Shown: piece by piece, positions 22,827-25,220 of the stretch | Layout: every line of letters begins with the position of its first letter | How positions within the stretch are numbered: position 1 is the stretch's first letter | IMG/VR virus record: IMGVR_UViG_3300037882_005382 | Coordinates: 1 to 25,220 of that record | DNA length: 25,220 nucleotides | Source of the DNA: a virus | Reading direction: 5' to 3' (one strand) | Made by a program: the position numbers and the translations under genes | The notes under the pieces: generated by a model | Databases searched by the model: none | What the model was told of the DNA's origin: nothing | Seen by the model: the letters and a program-made list of their open reading frames with translations, nothing else

Positions 22827-22969
22827 AGACGATCGAAGAAATTAAGGCAGCAATCGCGACGGCTGATGAGTCTGATGCGACCTATACGGACGGTTCAACG
22901 TTGGCCGAGCTAAAAGCATCACAGGCTGCGCTCCCCGATAAACCCAAGCCAGAGGCCAAACCCGCCTAA
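22823..22969 (+). CDS. 48-aa protein, candidate partner/immunity for the MuF-GNAT protein
   Basis: A 48-aa ORF (MKTIEEIKAAIATADESDAT ... KPEAKPA) whose ATG overlaps the MuF stop (ATGA), with TGGAG about eight bases upstream. It is acidic in the first half and Lys/Pro-rich at the end. Its size suits an antitoxin or small immunity protein, or a minor head factor. The GCGGGGCATTT palindrome starts two bases after its stop. No homology can be claimed. Confidence 0.55.
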   Translation: MKTIEEIKAAIATADESDATYTDGSTLAELKASQAALPDKPKPEAKPA

Positions 22970-22970
22970 A

Positions 22971-23017
22971 ATTTGCGGGGCATTTCGCACCGCCTCTCTC
23001 AAAAATGCCCCGCAAAT
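22971..23017. repeat. GCGGGGCATTT palindrome, copy 2
   Basis: ATTTGCGGGGCATTT (22971-22985) pairs perfectly with AAATGCCCCGCAAAT (23003-23017), with a 17-base loop unrelated to the other copies. It occupies the whole gap between the 48-aa gene and gpG, ending four bases before the GGAG ribosome site of gpG. It could attenuate or shield that site. Confidence 0.85.
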
Positions 23018-23029
23018 ATTGGAGAAATC

Positions 23030-23467
23030 ATGGCTCAAGTCATTGTCGAAGATACTCAACTCCAAAGCGCGATCGATGCCCTGATCGATCGTATGGGTGA
23101 TCTGCGTCAGCCGATGTCCGATATCGGCGAGTACCTGCTGCTCAGCACCCGCGATCGGTTTGATGGCCAGAAAGACCCGGAAGGCCGATCGTGGACCCCT
23201 TTGACCCCGAACTATGCCAGACGTAAGGCGAAGAGTTCGCGGGCGCTGAAGGGGATTCTGACGTACTCAGGGATACTGCGGGATACGATCGCGTACCGGG
23301 CGGATGCGGTATCGGTGACGGTGGGCAGTAACCGAATCTATGCGCCGATTCAGCAGCTCGGTGGGAAGACGGGGCGCGGTGGGACGATTCCGCCTCGGCC
23401 TTTTTTGGGAGTGAGCGCAGCCGATCGGACTGAGATTGCGGCGATCGTGGCGGATTGGCTTAGTTGA
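23030..23467 (+). CDS. Phage virion morphogenesis protein, Mu gpG-like
   Basis: A 145-aa protein of the phage virion morphogenesis (Mu gpG/tail completion S) family, needed for joining head and tail. Motifs: DIGEYLLLSTRDRFDGQKDP, GRSWTPLTPNYARRKAKSSR, ILTYSGILRDTIAYRAD and the C-terminal IPPRPFLGVSAADR. I chose ATG 23030 (ATTGGAGAAATCATGG); an in-frame ATG upstream (22973) would read through the palindrome. The stop overlaps the convergent minus-strand gene by 8 bp. It is the last gene of the plus-strand morphogenesis run, matching the portal-MuF-gpG order of Mu. Confidence 0.88.
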   Translation: MAQVIVEDTQLQSAIDALIDRMGDLRQPMSDIGEYLLLSTRDRFDGQKDPEGRSWTPLTPNYARRKAKSSRALKGILTYSGILRDTIAYRADAVSVTVGSNRIYAPIQQLGGKTGRGGTIPPRPFLGVSAADRTEIAAIVADWLS

Positions 23468-24713
23468 TGGTGGTGACGGCGGTGATAATGGCGGCGGTGG
23501 CTGGGATTTTGGCGGCTTCGACCGTTTGATTGGTGGTGATGCGATCGAGTCCGGTGACGGTGATGGTGATGAGTCCTGGGCCTGATTTGAGGTTGTTGAG
23601 TTGAGTGAAGCTGCTGGTGATGTTGGTGAATTGACCCTCGGTGTACATGCCGCTGGGTAGATTCTGAACAGGGGTTGTGACGGTCTCTAGAAAATCATTG
23701 AAGAGGTATGGATAAAATTGGGTTGTTGGCGTTGGCGGGGTTGTTTGGTTTAGCTGTTCAAAGTATCCAGAATAGTCCCCAGTCATGTAGTCCTCAGAGT
23801 CATACCTCAATATCACTGAGGTCCGATCGACCTTGATTGTGGACCAATACCGAGTATAGGCATCGCCTGTGTTTGAGAAGCCAATATCGGCAAAGTCATT
23901 TGTTTTGGAAAGGATTGCAGTCCCAGGGAAAAAGGCTCGTGGGAGGTTGACCGAGTAGTTCCAATTGTCCCCATTCGTCGGGATGGTGAAGGCCGATCGG
24001 TTAAAGGCCCATTGCCCAGCCTTCCAGACGTAGGAGTTTCCAGCGCCCTGGAATTGATTGGGGGACGTGTTGTCTCGTAGGATTGTGGTTCCAAATCCCA
24101 CATAGCCAGAGCCTCCAGCGACTGCACCGATCGGGAAATTGTCCGGTGATGCGGGCGAGTTGTAGACGGCTCCCTCTGAGTCCACGCTACTAATCGTTCC
24201 GGATGTCGATCGTCTTGTGACAATCCATCCTGAGTTGTCGGCCCATAGGTCGTAGGTCCAAGTTGGGTTGCCTGCGACGATCGGGAACGCCACTTCTTCT
24301 GGCTCATCCTGATGTCCACCAACCCAAATTTTGCTGTCGTCAAAAAAGAGAATATGAATCGGGCCTTTGGTGCCTTTCTTAGGTTCTGGAATCTCGAAGA
24401 CTCGGCCTTCTCGGTAGAGCTTTGCGGGGGCGAGGGGTTGCGGGGTGTTGGGGGCTGCTGCTCCTTTGAGGCTGTCGATCGTCCTGAGTCCGTCGGTGCG
24501 ATCGGTGCTGAGTACAGGTGTGCCGGGTTCGACCTGGGCGCTAAAGATTTTGATTCCGTCGCGGCTACTGCTTCCGTCTGGGCCGATGACGTTGTATTTC
24601 CCGGTATCGGGGTCTCGGTTTCCAATTCTACTCACGCCGTTGGCCGATCGTCGCTGTTCGATCGCGGTCTGTTGGGCTTGGCGTTGGCGTGCGCGTTGGT
24701 CTTCGATCGTCAT
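23460..24713 (-). CDS. Probable tail fibre/tip protein on the opposite strand
   Basis: A 417-aa protein starting at ATG 24713. The first 30 residues are a polar helix (IEDQRARQRQAQQTAIEQRR). Residues 30-75 contain SRIGNRDPDTGKYNVIGPDG and VLSTDRTDGLRTIDSLKGA, a pattern I recall from cyanobacterial prophage tail proteins; the rest is Gly/Ser/Thr/Asn-rich, beta-like, with aromatic pairs. Late, inverted, beta-rich genes at the end of a tail/head operon are often receptor-binding fibres. Unusually, copy 3 of the palindrome ends right at the ATG, leaving no ribosome site, so the true start could be further in. Convergent, 8-bp overlap with gpG. Confidence 0.6.
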   Translation of the reverse strand: MTIEDQRARQRQAQQTAIEQRRSANGVSRIGNRDPDTGKYNVIGPDGSSSRDGIKIFSAQVEPGTPVLSTDRTDGLRTIDSLKGAAAPNTPQPLAPAKLYREGRVFEIPEPKKGTKGPIHILFFDDSKIWVGGHQDEPEEVAFPIVAGNPTWTYDLWADNSGWIVTRRSTSGTISSVDSEGAVYNSPASPDNFPIGAVAGGSGYVGFGTTILRDNTSPNQFQGAGNSYVWKAGQWAFNRSAFTIPTNGDNWNYSVNLPRAFFPGTAILSKTNDFADIGFSNTGDAYTRYWSTIKVDRTSVILRYDSEDYMTGDYSGYFEQLNQTTPPTPTTQFYPYLFNDFLETVTTPVQNLPSGMYTEGQFTNITSSFTQLNNLKSGPGLITITVTGLDRITTNQTVEAAKIPATAAIITAVTTIN

Positions 24714-24766
24714 AAAGTTTGCGGGGCATTTTGATGGGTGAGGTGTGCAAATGCCCCGCAAACTTT
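24714..24766. repeat. GCGGGGCATTT palindrome, copy 3
   Basis: AAAGTTTGCGGGGCATTT (24714-24731) pairs perfectly with 24749-24766 over 18 bp; the loop is 17 bases. The flanking pairs (AAAG with CTTT) differ from copy 1 but keep the stem, which suggests the structure is maintained. It abuts the ATG of the minus-strand fibre gene on one side and the end of the ASCH region on the other. Confidence 0.85.
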
Positions 24767-24768
24767 TG

Positions 24769-24861
24769 CTAGGCGGCGAGGGCTTGGAGCCATGTTCTAC
24801 CGAGGTCGAGGGCATCGACGACGATCGGGCGTCCAGGACGGGAATCCTTCCGCGATGACAT
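24769..24861 (-). CDS. 30-aa ORF overlapping the ASCH gene end, doubtful
   Basis: An ATG at 24861 opens MSSRKDSRPGRP followed by IVVDALDLGRTWLQALAA and a TAG at 24771. It lies in a different frame from the truncated ASCH gene and ends two bases before palindrome copy 3. The second half reads like genuine protein. It may be a tiny real gene, or the shifted remainder of a gene formerly in frame (one-base shift near 24810 would join it to ASCH). Weak ribosome site (CAGG). Confidence 0.25.
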   Translation of the reverse strand: MSSRKDSRPGRPIVVDALDLGRTWLQALAA

Positions 24862-25108
24862 CGGCCTGGGTGATGGCCGCGATCGGTTCTTTGCGGAAGC
24901 TGACGATTTCGATCGGGCCATTCAGAAGCTGTTGCTTCTCTCCCTTTTTGAGGCCCATGCCTTTGTAGATGGGTTGGAGCCGATCGCCGGGTTTGAGGTT
25001 GTCCCAGCCTAGTCGCCGGGTGACGGTTTTGGTTTGGTTCTGGACTTGAGTGGTTGTGAGGGCGAAGCTGATTCTACGCATGGACTGACTTTTCTCCATA
25101 AATTTCAA
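24797..25108 (-). pseudogene. ASCH-domain-like protein, C-terminally truncated or frameshifted
   Basis: A 103-aa ORF; the start may be ATG 25108, or the internal ATG in SMRRISFALTTTQVQ. From there TKTVTRRLGWDNLKPGDRLQ, YKGMGLKKGEKQ and EIVSFRKEPIAAITQADVIA match the small ASCH-like (PUA-related, RNA-binding fold) proteins frequent in phages and cyanobacteria. The family usually continues after EGFPSWTP with a further 25 or so residues ending in an IEF-type strand; here it changes to Arg/Pro-rich sequence and stops. An alternate frame continues more naturally (see 24769-24861). I therefore think the gene end was replaced or frameshifted. Confidence 0.55.
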
Positions 25109-25112
25109 AAGA

Positions 25113-25220
25113 TTACTGTTGCCCCCAGACGGATTGCATTCCCTCTAATCTTGCAGCGGCGAGGGCATTGTAGAAGCCTGCTAGACCTGGATTATTAGCC
25201 CGATCGATCGCCTCTTCTGC
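25113..25220 (-). CDS. C-terminal end of an unidentified gene, cut by the window edge
   Basis: Reading minus-strand from the window edge, an open frame gives 35 residues (AEEAIDRANNPGLAGFYNAL, then AAARLEGMQSVWGQQ) and TAA at 25115. Ala-rich and helical; the frame is open to the edge. No family can be assigned from this fragment. Its stop is 4 bp before the ASCH-like gene start, suggesting one minus-strand operon. Confidence 0.55.
   Translation of the reverse strand, partial: AEEAIDRANNPGLAGFYNALAAARLEGMQSVWGQQ

Noticed and set aside
22973-23029. N-terminal extension of gpG
   Set aside because: It would translate through palindrome copy 2; the ATG at 23030 has GGAG and matches the family start.
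24714-24815. N-terminal extension of the fibre-like gene
   Set aside because: It would read through palindrome copy 3 and ASCH-region DNA, with Pro/Ser-rich sequence unlike the rest of the protein.

Overview
The window is almost entirely bacteriophage DNA from a cyanobacterium. The host assignment rests on the density of CGATCG and of the HIP1 octamer GCGATCGC through most genes; the species cannot be read from the sequence. The structural genes are Mu-like in sequence (Mor-type activator, protease with nested scaffold, gp28-type terminase, DUF935 portal, MuF head protein, gpG, gp36- and gp37-like proteins). No transposase is visible, and a tyrosine integrase sits beside a tRNA-Pro-like 3' fragment, so the element looks like a chimera of Mu-type virion genes and tRNA-targeted integration.

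Layout. 1-1059: tyrosine integrase. 1060-1807: non-coding, with paired GTACGAA direct repeats either side of a tRNA-Pro-like fragment, a terminator-like hairpin, a 350-bp nested inverted repeat with ACCAGCAA iterons and an A-rich centre, and a 9-bp hairpin. 1808-2155: small coiled-coil protein. 2246-5176 (minus strand): a tightly packed Mor-like activator, FHA/coiled-coil/two-TM protein, small terminase and large terminase. A short divergent promoter region follows. 5329-10115 (plus): protease/scaffold, capsid cement, major capsid, head completion and tail tube genes and a probable tail chaperone. 10115-18099: tape measure and distal tail genes. 18113-18742: glycosyltransferase-like gene. 18796-23467: portal, two small genes, MuF protein, a 48-aa gene and gpG. 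23460-24713 (minus): probable tail-tip or fibre protein. 24797-25220 (minus): a truncated ASCH-like gene and the tail end of another gene.

The most interesting region is 18796-22969. The portal stops early after a cysteine cluster and an AT-richer C-terminal domain that ends in a GNAT-like stretch. The usual DUF935 C-terminus is found separately, at the end of the 158-aa gene two ORFs downstream. The portal therefore seems to have been split by an insertion of about 1.1 kb carrying a cargo domain and a 60-aa acidic gene. The next gene, MuF, also ends in a GNAT-like acetyltransferase domain of lower GC and is followed by a 48-aa gene with an ATGA overlap. Both proteins should sit in or next to the portal vertex, so these domains are candidate virion-carried effectors with candidate immunity partners. 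This resembles MuF polymorphic toxins, but here it involves two adjacent virion proteins.

A second unexplained structure is a palindrome with core arm TTTGCGGGGCATTT, present three times (2158-2204, 22971-23017, 24714-24766) with unrelated loops, always between genes. No endolysin, holin or replication gene is recognisable, so the element must continue beyond one or both window edges.
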